This document shows, piece after piece, positions 52,571-63,627 of a stretch of DNA of 64,000 nt (its first letter is position 1; the number at the start of each line of letters is the position of its first letter). A program made the translations under genes and the position numbers. Location: assembly GCA_016169945.1 (NCBI GenBank), contig JADLSH010000393.1:5349501-5413500 (forward strand), written 5' to 3'. This stretch comes from Trachythela sp. YZ-2020. Taxonomy: Eukaryota; Cnidaria; Anthozoa; Malacalcyonacea; Clavulariidae. A model generated the notes under the pieces. That model was not told the origin of the DNA. It made no database searches and saw only the letters and a program-made list of their open reading frames with translations.

Positions 52571-53054
52571 AGAAAGATTGACCATGAATTGACCCAATCT
52601 CTATTTGATACAGCAAGTTAATTTTTAGCTGTTTCTACTAGAATATCTATTTCTACTATACATTATATCTCTATCCAGTTATATCATGGCTTTGCTATAG
52701 AATACCAGGCCAATTTGTATATCATAGGTTAAAATCTATTTTTCTTTGGACCAGCAGAGCAAAAAAGGCTGCACACATGCTAGAATGTTTAGGGTTTGGG
52801 TTAAGATGCGATACAGGCAACAAATCAGTTTAAATTGCTCATTTTCTGATGAAATCAAGGCAATGCATACTGTAGCAATACAAAAAGTTAATGGCCTGGT
52901 ATTGCGGTGCCCCTGCCAAGTTTGGCACCGCTTTATATTCTGCCTGTGAGTTTGTCCTCATTTCATGCATCAATCCATTCCTTAATCTTAAATTAAAAAA
53001 ATTCACTTGCTTGCAATTTTTTATTTTTATTATTTATTAATCTTCTTGTACAGG

Positions 53055-53460
53055 ACCACTTACTTTTTGCTGCTTTATCTCTGGTTTTATGCGTCAAACA
53101 AGGACAAAAATACCACTGTTCGAATCAGCGTGAAAAGTTGTATTTACGGATGGAAAATTTATTTCAAAGTTGATTTCTATTCTAGCGATTTATGGCCTTT
53201 GAAAGACAAGCCACTCAAAATAATCCATTCACGTTTTCCGAATTCCTTTTTTCGAGGAAAGTTTTCTTTCCAATTAATCTCGGACTCCCACTATTGACTG
53301 TTTGCTGCGCCTTATCTCTGGTTTTATCCGCCCAATAAGGACAAAAATACCACCGTTCGATTCAGTGTAAGAAATTGTACTTAGGGATGGCAAATGTATG
53401 ACTAAACAACAGTATTCTAGTGATTTATGGCCTTTCAAACTCAGGCGAAATTGTATTGTT
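53055..53460. repeat. Direct duplication of ~100-170 bp
   Basis: gctttatctctggttttatg, then aaggacaaaaataccac and the following 60 bases occur at about 53070 and again at about 53304. The gap is ~234 bp and several bases differ. Short flanking parts (gatttatggcctttgaaa / caaac) also match. Non-coding. Confidence 0.55.
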
Positions 53461-53993
53461 GACAAATTGCTCAAAATTATTAAACTAATTAAAAATGCAG
53501 TACGTTTGATCCTTGATAACTTCGGAATCGTTGGTTTTCTCTTTATCGGCCGTATACCAGCGGATTCGTCTCACTTTTCTCTTCATTTTGATAGTATTTT
53601 GAGCTCGAAATATTTTATTTTGAAGGTTTTAAAGCGCAGTTTTAATCCTAACGCACGCACCAACTTGCGGCCGACAGGAGAAATGTTAGCGTACTATTTT
53701 ATGAGTTTACTTGTAGGCGGAAACGCCAGAAGTTTTATTTTGCAGGGCACCGCATTTTAGTACTGTGTCTGGTTCTATAGTTATTCTATCTGTATTAAAT
53801 TGTGTCTTGCTGTTGCTCTGACAGAAAAAATACGAAGGGTTTTCAATATGCCACAGTTAAACCATAAACCTGGCAAAAAAATAGACATTCCCTGCTATGC
53901 ATGTTGTAAATTAATATGTAAATTACATGCTAAGTACTTTTATGCTTTTGTAAACGCACTGTATGCTAATATAAAAAAGAAATATGAATCACT

Positions 53994-54300
53994 TACTATC
54001 TGATTTAATTTCTACAGTCTTGAAATGTTTTTCGCAAACATACAGCTCACCATTTTCGATTTGGCGACATAAACTTTTATCAACAAATTGGTCCCTCGTG
54101 ATGACTTTTATCCATGCTTCTCGAGTCCTCACCGAAAGTTCGTTGTTTTGTGACGGTATTCAAACCATAAGCCTTTTTCGATTCACAATTTGTGTAAATG
54201 CCCACACTTGTGTGCTGTTTTGCCGAAGTGTTTAATGATGTTTTTGGACGACTTTTTGGACTATTTCGTACCAGAAAAAAAAAACAGAAAGGCAACAAAA
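53994..54300 (-). pseudogene. THAP-domain exon of the second P-type transposase
   Basis: Minus-strand text KAWIKVITRDQFVDKSL and QIENGELYVCEKHF is the second half of a THAP (C2CH) domain, with the final C..HF. It ends at a donor-like GATA|GTAAGTG (about 53993). The first half is frameshifted (GIYTNCESK, NTVTKQRTFGEDSR). The exon lies near the right TIR, as expected for the 5' end of the transposase gene. THAP binds the transposon ends. Confidence 0.55.
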
Positions 54301-54477
54301 TATGCAATGGCAATTTTTAAGGGTAAGAAAATAGATAAAACAACATACACTCAATGAAATTTTAAAATTAAAGTTGAATTTTAACACAATTTAAGGCGAA
54401 CAAAAACTGACCTATTTGCTTCCTTAATACGATATAAATTTCAGATTGGTTTGCAAACCAGCAAGACGTGTAAATTA

Positions 54478-54606
54478 ATGTTATAGTTTATACTAAAACA
54501 ATTAGACAACTCGGCCTCATTGTCTATGAGCGAATAGTCAACTCGGCTTCGCCTCGTTGACTATTCGCTCATAGACAATTCGGCCTCGTTGTCTAATTGT
54601 TAAATA
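54478..54606. mobile_element. Foldback element, nearly perfect palindrome
   Basis: acaattagacaactcggcct / aggccgttgtctaattgt-type arms with an inner unit ttgtctatgagcgaatagtc and its inverse. The whole 129 bp folds back on itself around ggcttcgcctcg. Non-coding; inside the transposon between its THAP exon and right TIR. Confidence 0.7.
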
Positions 54607-54935
54607 TTTTGCATGTGACCAAAATTTCAACATATTTTGACATGTGACCTGGCCTTCCAAACCCTCTCGCTACATTAACTATGCTTTAATATAATAAGCT
54701 AATAACAAGGTTATTTCTTTAAATAAATAAATAATTGATAAACGTTTTATAACAAGAGGATTACAGTTGAGGATTACAAATGCAATAATAGCCTCTTTCT
54801 TCCCACAAGAAAGCTCACAAAAAAGGTATTTGACTGCTAGCTTTTCAGAAATTGCATCCCACGTTCAGCATGCCTCAGTATTTTCTTCCTTCTTTCTGTT
54901 ATGCTTCCAGTGATGGTACAAGTACTTGTTTCATT

Positions 54936-55545
54936 TCATAGCTCTGTCCCACAATATTTACATTCATCATTATCACTAAGTGCAATGCTGCACAAGCAAT
55001 AACCAGAGTTGAAGCATTGGTCAGGAGAGTACTTATTCTTACACTTCCTGTAACTATCCAGATGTGGAGTTTGCTTCCTTAACCAAATCAGGGACATATA
55101 CTCATGTCTAAAGACCTTTTCCCATCTGTTCTTAACTAAGGCAAACTCTGCAAAGGAAGCAATTTGCAAATGCTTGGACTCTCTTCCTTGCATAGAGTTT
55201 ATTCCGAGACCCACTCCTAAGTCTTCAACAAGTTGTTTGAAATGGGACAGCATGTCCCATTGACCACACACTGAGATTTGCAGAGTGAAAAATAATTGAT
55301 ATATTGAAATACTGTCTGCACTCACTTTCAAGTTTTGACAAGTCCGTATTGCAAGTATCAGAAACTCTACTAGCAAGGGATATGCTGTTCCTAAGGTGAA
55401 TACACGTTTTATAAAGAGATAGAGGAAAAACATTGCTGGGTTTCTCAATATCGTCATCAATGTTTGCTAAGATGAGATACCCGAAACCATTGCAAAACTT
55501 TTGTCTCCTCTCCAGTGAACCTACACTCAAAATTAAACATGCCAC
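54936..55545 (-). pseudogene. C-terminal exon(s) of an unrecognised gene, Cys-rich end
   Basis: From about 55545 down: ANIDDDIEKPSNVF, LYKTCIHLRNSISLASRVSD, CNTDLSKLESECRQYFNIS, then (shifted) VEDLGVGLGINSMQGRESKH, LQIASFAEFALVKNRWEKVF and RHEYMSLIWLRKQTPHLDSY. It ends in a Cys cluster (C..GYCLCSIALSDNDECKYC). The MQGREAKH and RHE....WLR patterns recall invertebrate transposon-linked hypothetical proteins. I do not recognise the family. Frames switch near 55260. Probable exons upstream lie at 56510-57250. Confidence 0.4.
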
Positions 55546-56509
55546 GCTTCTCTTTAATCACCGTACTATTTTATTGTACAACCTCTTGTACTTCATTTTA
55601 AACCTAACCACTTTTAAATGTTTATGCAAAGGGTTGGTTTCAGGCAATTGGTACACAGAGCAATTTCAGGCAATTGGTAAGTGGCTGCATTGTTTAGTTT
55701 AAGCTCATCTTTTTTCACATTGGCAAAAGGACATGGGTAAGTGGCTGCATTGTTTAGTTCACCTGAAAATGTGCTATTTCTATTCAGCTGGTATTAGTTT
55801 GATGTCAAACTTTACGTCCTGAGATCTTACACTGAAGGTTTTACTTTCTACACTTGTGACTTAAGATCTTAAATGCTTTGCATATCCCACCATTGATCAG
55901 GGCTTGCTACTTTTTCAACAACATTCAAGAAAGAGACAAGCCATGAACAAGCTTCATTTGATTTGCCGAATGGGGCACCATCTGCTCCCAAGGCAACCAG
56001 AAAATGGTCCTTTTCCTGACCTAATCAATTAATAGAACCAGGCACCTGGCTTTCAATATAAAGATATAAATCAGCCAGTTGCAACAAGCGCTCTTCTAAG
56101 GCAATGTAATACCGAGGGATTAATGGTAGAAAGTTATTGCTAATTTCTTCACTTTTTCAATTTCTCTCTCAGCTAAGGCACATGGTATGTTATGTATGCT
56201 TACCAATATTTTGCTCTCCAACAAATTTAATCAGATCTTTGTATGGCACTAGTGCAGGTACTTTACAACCTTCATCAAACTCTGTATGCCTACGCTTTTT
56301 TTGAACAACAACATAGTCAAATATTTCAGACAAGCACACAGCAGAATATTTTCTTTTACTCAACATCCTGCCTCTGTAAAGTACACTCGCAGATCATGAT
56401 TAAACATTTTGGAGACTTTTCGAAGCTTGTAACTGACGACTTAACTATTGTTCGTATTACATTCTTACCAAATGTGTTAGACTTTTTGCACAATTTAGTA
56501 ATGTCTTTG
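55546..56509. other. Probable introns and decayed exons of the minus-strand gene
   Basis: No clean open frame. A duplicated 'gtaagtggctgcattgtttagtt' occurs at 55677 and 55737. The minus strand of 55880-56240 holds scattered coding-like pieces that I cannot assign. Confidence 0.3.
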
Positions 56510-57250
56510 CTAGGAACACTTGCCATAGTCCACATTTAGTAGCTGTTTTTGCTTCTTCATTGGTATCTTTTGCAGTTGCATGGATATTTTCCACTGCAGC
56601 ATAAGAGAGATGCCAATTACTTTATCACTGTTGTTCTCGTCTAGTTTGGTAGGGATTGCATCTGCACTCCTTCTTCCTTTTGGCATGTGTACTTTCTCAT
56701 TCTCAAGCAAACTTTGCTGCAAATTGAAATAAAATTATACATGTGTTCTGGTAAGCGGGTGACAGAATCGCTTCATATTTAACCCATTAAGACCCGATGT
56801 GCCCCAGTGCCTCTTACCTATTTATTTTACCCTGTCTTTATGCCAGGTGATTTTGCTCGTTAATTAATATTTGACCCTTGCATCTTGCTCATTAACTACA
56901 CTGTGCAGTTCTGGGAGCTCATCCTAGAGTCAGCGTTACTTTAAAATAACAATATGCTAAAATTCTATATCTTTATTGAAAATATGCATGGGCATAGTAC
57001 ATAAAAATACCAATGCATTAATCAATATGAACTCCTAATTTTTAAGCCATATTTAAATTACCTTTCTTTTCAACTCGATAACTTTGCTTTCCAGTATAGT
57101 CTTGTCATCTTTCAGCTTTTCATAGCTATTACCGACATTATCAATTTCACTTTTAATATTTTGAAGAGACTGGTTTGATTGCACAAGAACCTCTCGCTTG
57201 CTCTGCAATTGACAAGACCATTCGCCAATTGGAAACCTTTCCCGCTTTCT
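56510..57250 (-). pseudogene. Upstream exons of the unrecognised minus-strand gene (coiled coil)
   Basis: Exon at about 57250-57065: NRKRKRERFPIGEWSCQLQS, then SLQNIKSEIDNVGNSYEKLK, DDKTILESKVIELKRK, a coiled coil. It ends at a donor (AAG|GTAATT, about 57061). The next exon, from an acceptor near 56720 (aatttgcag), reads QSLLENEKVHMPKGRRSADA and then breaks. The 5' end is cut at 57255, where the second PLE begins. The product is unknown. Confidence 0.4.
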
Positions 57251-57304
57251 CTTGCGGTTAGTCCAACTGTTTGACGATGTACCAACTGTTTGACGTCCAA
57301 CTGT

Positions 57305-58929
57305 TTGACGAATTACCTGCTACGGCAGGCAATCTCCTAGTCACCACTCCACGCACACCAGTCATGTATTTCCTACCCAAAATTCACAAACCCGACAACC
57401 CGGGCAGACCAATCGTGTCAGCTTGTGGTTGCCCCACTGAACTCCTCTCCAGCTACCTCGATCACATCATGGCGCCCTTGGTTAAGAACTTGCCTTCTTA
57501 TATCAAGGACACCAAGCATGCCCTGAAAATTCTTGACAACATCAATTTTCAGGGTCCACACATTCATTTTCACCATGGATGTCAAATCACTTTACACTGT
57601 CATCCCGCATCAAGACGGCCTTCAAGCACTAAAATACTTTTTAGACCAAAGGGTAATTCAGGATCCATCTACCACCACTTTGGTACGCTTGGCAGAGTTG
57701 GTGCTCACCTTGAACAATTTCTCGTTTGATGGTGAGCATTACCAACAAATAAGTGGTGTGGCCATGGGTACCAAAATGGGACCCAACTATGCCAATTTGT
57801 TTGTTGGTTATGTGGAAAAACAAATCTTCGAACAGTACACTGGTCCCTCACCTGACTTCTATCGCCGGTTCATTGATGATTGCTTAGGCACTGCATCATG
57901 TTCGCGTGCTGATCTGAATTGCTTCATTAACTTTGTTAATGATTTCCATCCAGCACTTCAGTTCACATGGGAGATCAGTGAGACCAGTGTATCATTCCTA
58001 GACATTCTCATTTCTATCAATGGTAATAGGCTGAGCACATCTGTCTTTTACAAGCCTACTGACTCCCACAGCTATCTTCTCTTCTCATCCTGTCATCCTA
58101 AGCACACTAAAACTGCTATCCCTTACTCTCAATTTACGTCTTCGTCGCCTCTGTAGTGAAGACGACGACTTTGATGCCAAATGTTCAGAAATGAGAAGCT
58201 TTTTTGTGAATCGTGGTTATCCTTCCCACCTTTTAGATACTGCCCTTAACAAGGCCTCCCTTATACCCCGTTCAGACACCTTAAGAGAACCTTCGGTTGC
58301 AATTTCTAATAAAAAAGTACCTTTAGTTTTAACCTTTCATCCCTTCAATTTTAAAGTAAGGGACATCATTTGCCGGAATTTTAATCTACTTAAAAATGAC
58401 CCTGCAACGTCTTCCATTTTCTCCGAGACCCCACTAGTCTCTTTTCGACACAGTAAAAACATCCGAAACCCTAGTGCACAGCTCACTGCGACAGGATTCT
58501 GTGTCACCAGCTGGCACTGTTTCCTGTGGTCGTGCTAAGTGCTACACTTGTAAGCATTTAAACCCCACCACCTGTATTTCGGCTCCTAAATCTCAGTTTG
58601 TCATCAAGCACAGTTTCACGTGCATCTCCTCCAACCTCGTTTACTGCATCTCTTGCAGCAAATGTGGCTTGCTCTACATCGGAGAGACTGGAAGACGTTT
58701 AGGCGATAGGTTTGCTGAGCACTTGCGTGATGTTAAGAACAATGTGCACAACAAACCTGTTGCTAGGCACTTCAACAGTGCCAACCACTCCTTTTCTGAT
58801 ATGAAAATATGCGCCATTCATCACATTATTGGTGCTAATGATACCCGTCGGAAGCAAGAAAAGCGTCTCATTTTTAAACTTGGCACCATTCAGCCTGATG
58901 GTATCAATGAGCGCCTCTCCTTCATCTAG
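57305..58929 (+). pseudogene. PLE reverse transcriptase with GIY-YIG endonuclease (frameshifted)
   Basis: [41 protein letters not shown], then after a shift near 57555 [16 protein letters not shown] (first Asp), GVAMGTKMGPNYANLFVGY and RRFIDDCLG (catalytic DD), VSFLDILI. Shifts lie near 58120 and 58490. The endonuclease part has CGRAKCYTCKHL (Cys knuckle), VYCISCSKCGLLYIGETGRR (GIY-YIG with a Cys pair) and LGDRFAEHLRDVK, then VARHFNSANHS. RT and EN keep all catalytic residues; three frameshifts inactivate the copy. Confidence 0.85.
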
Positions 58930-59215
58930 CTCATTCTTTTCTCTTAAATACTTCTTATATACTTTCCTCTATATCCCCTCTTCCCTTCCCTTGTACGACA
59001 TTTATAGCGCTTTGATAAGTGTAACGCCTGTGCGCAGGCCTTCGACCCTATAATCGGGCCGAAGCCTGCACGCAGTCTATATCTTTACATATTAATTCTA
59101 TTTTGTTATGATTGTTATGACTACTTTATTTTCATTGGTTAATATTTTGTTCACGTGACAGCTTTTATAGCGTTGCTATAAAAGCTGATGTAATGTGTTT
59201 ATCTGTCTACTAATT

Positions 59216-59251
59216 TCTCCTGACGAAGGGCTTTAGCTCGAAACGTCGAGA
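59216..59251 (+). ncRNA. Hammerhead-like motif 3 of the second PLE
   Basis: CTGACGA at 59220-59226 and GAAA at 59240-59243 are again 13 bases apart. Stem I: TCTC (59216-59219) with GAGA (59248-59251). Stem II: GGGC/GCTC with an extra A. The cleavage site is GUC (59245-59247). Stem III is reduced to two pairs with no loop, so cleavage in cis is doubtful. It lies about 35 bp after the TATA box, as in the 18712-18950 remnant. Confidence 0.55.
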
Positions 59252-59340
59252 TTTTGTTTATATCTCAATAGGCACACGCGAAACAACCCTCATTTGTTTG
59301 ACGATTAATCATTTTAGGACAAAACCTGCACAGAATAAAC

Positions 59341-59858
59341 ATTGAGATACAGCCAACAATCCTATCGTTTTAGTTTCCCATTAAAATACCTAGATAAAAT
59401 AAAAACTGAGGTTGTTTGCAAGCTCGTATTTCTCAGTTATTACAATGTGAAACAGAAGCAAATATAGTTATATTTGGTGTCAAATTGAAGCTTACCTTTC
59501 TCTCTTTCAAATGCCACCATTTATATCACATGATGACCTCAAATGCTCGCTCTAGGGCCCCTCAAATGCCGGCACTGCTCAAACGCCAAAATATTCTGTG
59601 TGAAGTCTCGTAAACACCCGCATTGCGGGTAAACACGCATGGGTGAAAAAAGATTGATTAATTTCCCAGTGTCATGTGCTATTATTTCAGTCGTCAGACA
59701 AGACAGACGTGCCTTGCTCCGTAAAGTGAACAGTTAACTACAGTACAATATAATTAAGTACAATATAGTGAGTCTTAATTAAGTTCAACAAAGTGCTTGG
59801 CTGCTTGCAAAGAACTGCTTGCTAACGAGCTAGCCTTTATCATTGAACATAGATTGCT
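59341..59858. other. Non-coding; probable 5' UTR of the following element
   Basis: No gene recognised. 59690-59858 directly precedes the ORF1 start and is likely its 5' UTR. Confidence 0.35.
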
Positions 59859-60680
59859 ATGCCTCCTAAAAAGAAGCAAACCCAAAGCGAGACAGCTGAG
59901 GCTTCAAATGCATTGGAAACCCTTTCCATCGCAAAGAGATCTTAGATCGTCAACTAAAGTCTCAAATGAAAGAACTTAACAATGTCGTTTCCAAACATCA
60001 CAAAGCTACACAAGACGAACTTAAATCAATTCAATCCAGCCAGAATTTTATCAGTGACAAGTTTGATGAGCTATTAAGCTCATTCAATCTACTAAGAGAA
60101 GATAACAGTCAGTTAAAGCTTGAGAATGTTCAGTTGAAGAATGAAGTGAACAAATTGGCTCTACGAATGTTGAAATTGGAAGATGAACAAGAAAATCTGA
60201 ACTCGCATTCGCGAAGGGATTGCCTGGAATTTCATGGCGTCCCTGAGATGCATGGTGAAAATACTGACGACCTAGTCATGCAAATCGGAGACTTAATGCA
60301 AGTTGAAGTTAATTTATCGGATATCTTGGTTAGTCATCGCTTGCCAGCTAAACAGGGGCGAATTCCTTCAATAATTGCTAAACTTACGAGACGAAGCACT
60401 CGAGATAGGATCTACGAATTGAAAAGGCAAATTAAGAAACAGCAATTCATCTGATCTTGGGTTCGCTGACACTGGAAACAACTTGTAAGTGAACGAAAGC
60501 TTGACTCCTAAGGCAAGAGATTTGTATTTTAAAGTATGTAAATTTAGATCAGTCCATGATTTCAAATACGCTTGGACTAAGTATGGCAAATCATTTTTGA
60601 AAGAAAATGATGCTACCAGCGCTACGTCATTTACATCCTTAAAACAATTTGATGATTTTAAAGAGTCTTTCACGTCTTAG
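59859..60680 (+). pseudogene. Non-LTR ORF1 (coiled coil + RRM-like), frameshifted
   Basis: ATG at 59859 (MPPKKKQTQSETAEASNALE), a shift near 59945, then ELNNVVSKHHKATQDELKSI, NSQLKLENVQLKNEVNKLAL (coiled coil), LNSHSRRDCLEFHGVPEM and VNLSDILVSHRLPAK (RRM-like core). After a shift near 60452 come ESLTPKARDLYFKVCKFRSV, YAWTKYGKSFL (C-terminal domain). The N..SRR..LE..G.PE ... HR.. pattern is that of ORF1 in many APE-type elements. ORF1 chaperones element RNA. Confidence 0.75.
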
Positions 60681-60741
60681 TCAAGCTAAGTACAATTAAT
60701 CATTTATATATCTAATTGCCTATCTATATTCTACTATAAAT

Positions 60742-63200
60742 ATGGCTGCGTTATCACTTGATAGCGGCATTAGTGAGCTACCTTTTTATAATCTAGACAA
60801 TGCTAGCTTTCAATTAGAAATGTTTGAGTTGCAAAATGGTGTTGTTAATTTTGATGTTGATAGACTTGTTTGTTTGGATTACAATCCCTTATTTTCTAAT
60901 GCAAACCAACATCTTACACTATCAAAAGATAACGACCCAGATTCGTATTTTTATACTGACTTGAAGAATACTTGTGATTATTTTATTGAAGATCAGTTTA
61001 ACAAAATGCTCAAAGATGAGTCAGGTTATGCTTCACAATTCTCAATCTTACATTTAAATATTCGTAGTCTAGAACGAAATTTTCAAAATTTGACTAATTT
61101 GTTAAACAACTTACATGATATACAGTTCTCTGTTATTGGCATAACAGAGACCTGGTTACAAGATTCAGATCATTTGGTTGACATAAATGGGTTTAATTTT
61201 TTTCATAAACACCGATCTAATAGAATAGGTGGTGGTGTTGGTTTGTATTTGGCTAATGATTTCAAAGCTAAATTGCAAGCGGATTTATGTTTTGTAGATG
61301 AAAATATCGCCGAGTCATTATTTATTGAGATTTCTATGTCTCCAGGGAAAACATTGTCATAGGTGTTATTTATAGACCCCCGAACGTGTTGGGTTTTTTT
61401 TGTCTACATATAAAGAACTAATGGCAAAAATTTCAAAATAAAATAAAATATGCTACATTATGGGGGATTTTAATTTGAATTTAATGAACTATCAATGCCA
61501 CTCATTAACTAGGGAGTTTCTAGAGATGTATGCAGACATGTTTTTTCCACTGATAACTCGACCAACTAGGATAACTTCTCATACAGCAACTTTAATTGAC
61601 AATATTTCACTAATTACTTTCCCCCTCGTTTGAAAAGTGGCCTATTATTAACTGATATCTCCAACCATATTCCAGTTTTTTCTATTTGTCTTGAAGAGGA
61701 TGACTATAGGCGAAATGTTAATGAAGTAACTGTTATTCGTGATAAAAGTAAACAAAATTTAATTAAGTTAAAAGAGCAGCTGGGAAGTGTTATTTGGTCT
61801 CAACTTGCTGGGTATGAAGAACCAAATAAATCTTACAACTCCTTTTTATCAAAGTGTACTGAAATCTATAATGCATGTTTCCCTAGAAAACCATGGCTGC
61901 AAATGGTCTCTTAAAATCTATAAAAAAGAAAAATAGGTTATACAAAAAATATTTTGTCTAATCCAAACCCTGAACAAGAAATGTTTTACAAAAGATATAA
62001 AAATAAACTGAACCATTAATTGAGAATCGCTAAGTCCCTATATTACACAAATAAATTGAAAGTGTAAATCTGACACGAAAGCCACTTGGCGTATTCTTAA
62101 TGAGGTCATCAACAAAAAAAAACTCTAAATCTAAAATTTTGTCATCATTCAAAGTTGGTGATAACATAGAACTATCTGACCCAGTCGAAAAATTGCCAAC
62201 AGGTTTTGTAATTATTTTACGAATATTGGTCCAAACCTGGCTAAGAAAATATAATCCTCATCGTAGTTTTCTTTCTGGTAATTTTCCAAGTTCAGTCTGA
62301 AAAGGAGATAATAGAGGTGGTTTTCAATCGGGAAAAGCAGTTGGTTTTGATAAAATTCCCATGGCGATTGTGAAAGAGTCAATAAATATAATTTCCGAAC
62401 CCCTAACTCACGTTATTAATTTGTCTATATCTAGATGATGAAGATTGCTCTATATCTAGATGAAGATTGCTCGAGTCGTCCCTTTATTTAAGGCTGATGA
62501 TCGAGCAGTGTTCACAAATTATAGACCTGTCTCAATTCTTCCCAGCTTCTCTAAATTTGTAGAAAGGGTTATTTAGAACTGCTTACTAGACTACTTTAAT
62601 AAACATAATATATTGTCTGATAACCAGTATGGTTTTCGGAAAAATCACTCAACTTGTCTAGCATTGATAGATCTATGTGACAAGATTTCAACTGCAATCG
62701 ATCGGAAAGAGTTTGCAGTTGAAACCTTTGATACAGTTAACCACAGCATATTAATGATATTACTAACATATCGGGACTGGTAGATTTTATTCTATTTGCA
62801 GACAATACAAATAGATTTTTCTCGCATAAAGATGCAACTACTAACTACTACCCAACTAGAGTTGTTCTACTCTTAAAACTGTAAAACATGGCGTTCCTCA
62901 AGGTTCAATCATTGGTCCTCTTCTTTTTCTATTGTTCATTAATGACATCACACTCATCATCTTTATTATCCTTTATATTATTTGCAGATGATACAAATAT
63001 ATTTCTTAAAGGAACAAATACTATGTCAATATTTCATACAATGAATGCTGAAATGAAAAGAGTTACTCATTGGTGCTATGCTAACAAATTAACTATCCAT
63101 CATGATAAGACTAAATATATACTTTTTCATCCCAAACGTAAAAATAGGTACATCAAGCGTACATGTATCTGCTCAACGCAATTTCCTAATTATGGGCGCC
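60742..63200 (+). pseudogene. Non-LTR ORF2 (endonuclease + RT), heavily decayed
   Basis: The N-terminal endonuclease runs LHLNIRSLERNF, GITETWLQDSDH, RIGGGVGLYLAND to 61362, then shifts: YRPPN near 61375, IMGDFNLNLM at about 61455, LIDNI and SNHIPVF. RT pieces: ARVVPLFKADD, NYRPVSILPSFSKFVERV, NQYGFRKNHST (62470-62655), a large deletion across the first Asp motif, then GVPQGS-like text and LFADDTNIFLKG (62981-63010). CYANKLTIHHDKTKYILFH follows. Many stops. The order fits L2/CR1-type ORF2. Confidence 0.75.
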
Positions 63201-63627
63201 GTTTTGCAAAGGGGCAAACACAATAAAGCAACAATAGCATGACTAGGGACAAGTATTCCCATTGGGACGAAGTGTAGTATAGTTACTACGGCTGGCAGAG
63301 TCAAGCCGTAGGTTTAACATGCCCCTGTCTGTTTTCTTCGTCGTCGTGGCTTTTTGGGGGTGTCACAAACTTGCACTTCCACGGTCACCCCCACAAAATG
63401 CATGCAATTTTCTTGTGTGCATCTTAGAATACTTGCGCATTTTGATTTACGTACTTGTGTTTTAACCAGATCAATAACGCATCAAGGGAACGATACGATA
63501 AATGCAAGTGCAATACGAACGAGAAACGTACAAATCATGCTGATATTTGTCACGCACTATGTAAAATATTCGGCGCTTTCTCCATATATGAGCAAATAAC
63601 CCTAATCTTAAACCCCAACCTAAGTCT
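63201..63627. other. Insert-like non-coding stretch
   Basis: GC-richer segment (63250-63400) between two RT remnants. No TIRs clear enough to call. Contains a 'gggggtg...cacccccac' inverted pair (63356-63394). Confidence 0.3.

Larger units (their letters stand above)
51142..54674. mobile_element. Two-gene P/THAP + C2H2 DNA transposon, second copy (TTAA flanks)
   Basis: The left end TGTAGCGAGAGGGTTTGGAA plus GG is perfectly mirrored at the right end (54653-54674), and TTAA lies on both sides (51138-51141, 54675-54678). The C2H2 gene starts next to the left TIR (+); the THAP/P-type transposase starts next to the right TIR (-), and both read inward. This is the mirror image of the arrangement at 1-4614, and the subterminal GGTTTGG.....CGG.AAACTTCAAAG block is shared. 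Most coding parts here are broken, and a local duplication (53055 and 53289) plus a foldback MITE have been added. Confidence 0.75.
57255..59340 (+). mobile_element. Second Penelope-like element
   Basis: The 5' junction is marked by three close copies of CAACTGTTTGACG (57258-57310). The ORF region (57305-58929) contains RT and GIY-YIG parts, followed by a 3' region with a palindromic TATA segment (agcttttatagcgttgctataaaagct, 59160-59186) and a hammerhead-like motif (59216-59251). A final tttgacg at about 59299 matches the 5' repeat. It truncates the minus-strand gene at 57250. Confidence 0.75.

Noticed and set aside
53398..53760. 120-codon plus-strand ORF
   Set aside because: Lies in the duplicated non-coding segment of the second P/C2H2 transposon; composition gives no family.
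53800..54003. Plus-strand ORF with FNMPQLNHKPGKK, possible exon
   Set aside because: Runs against the direction of the THAP/P-type gene, has no conserved partner and no clear splice signals on both sides.
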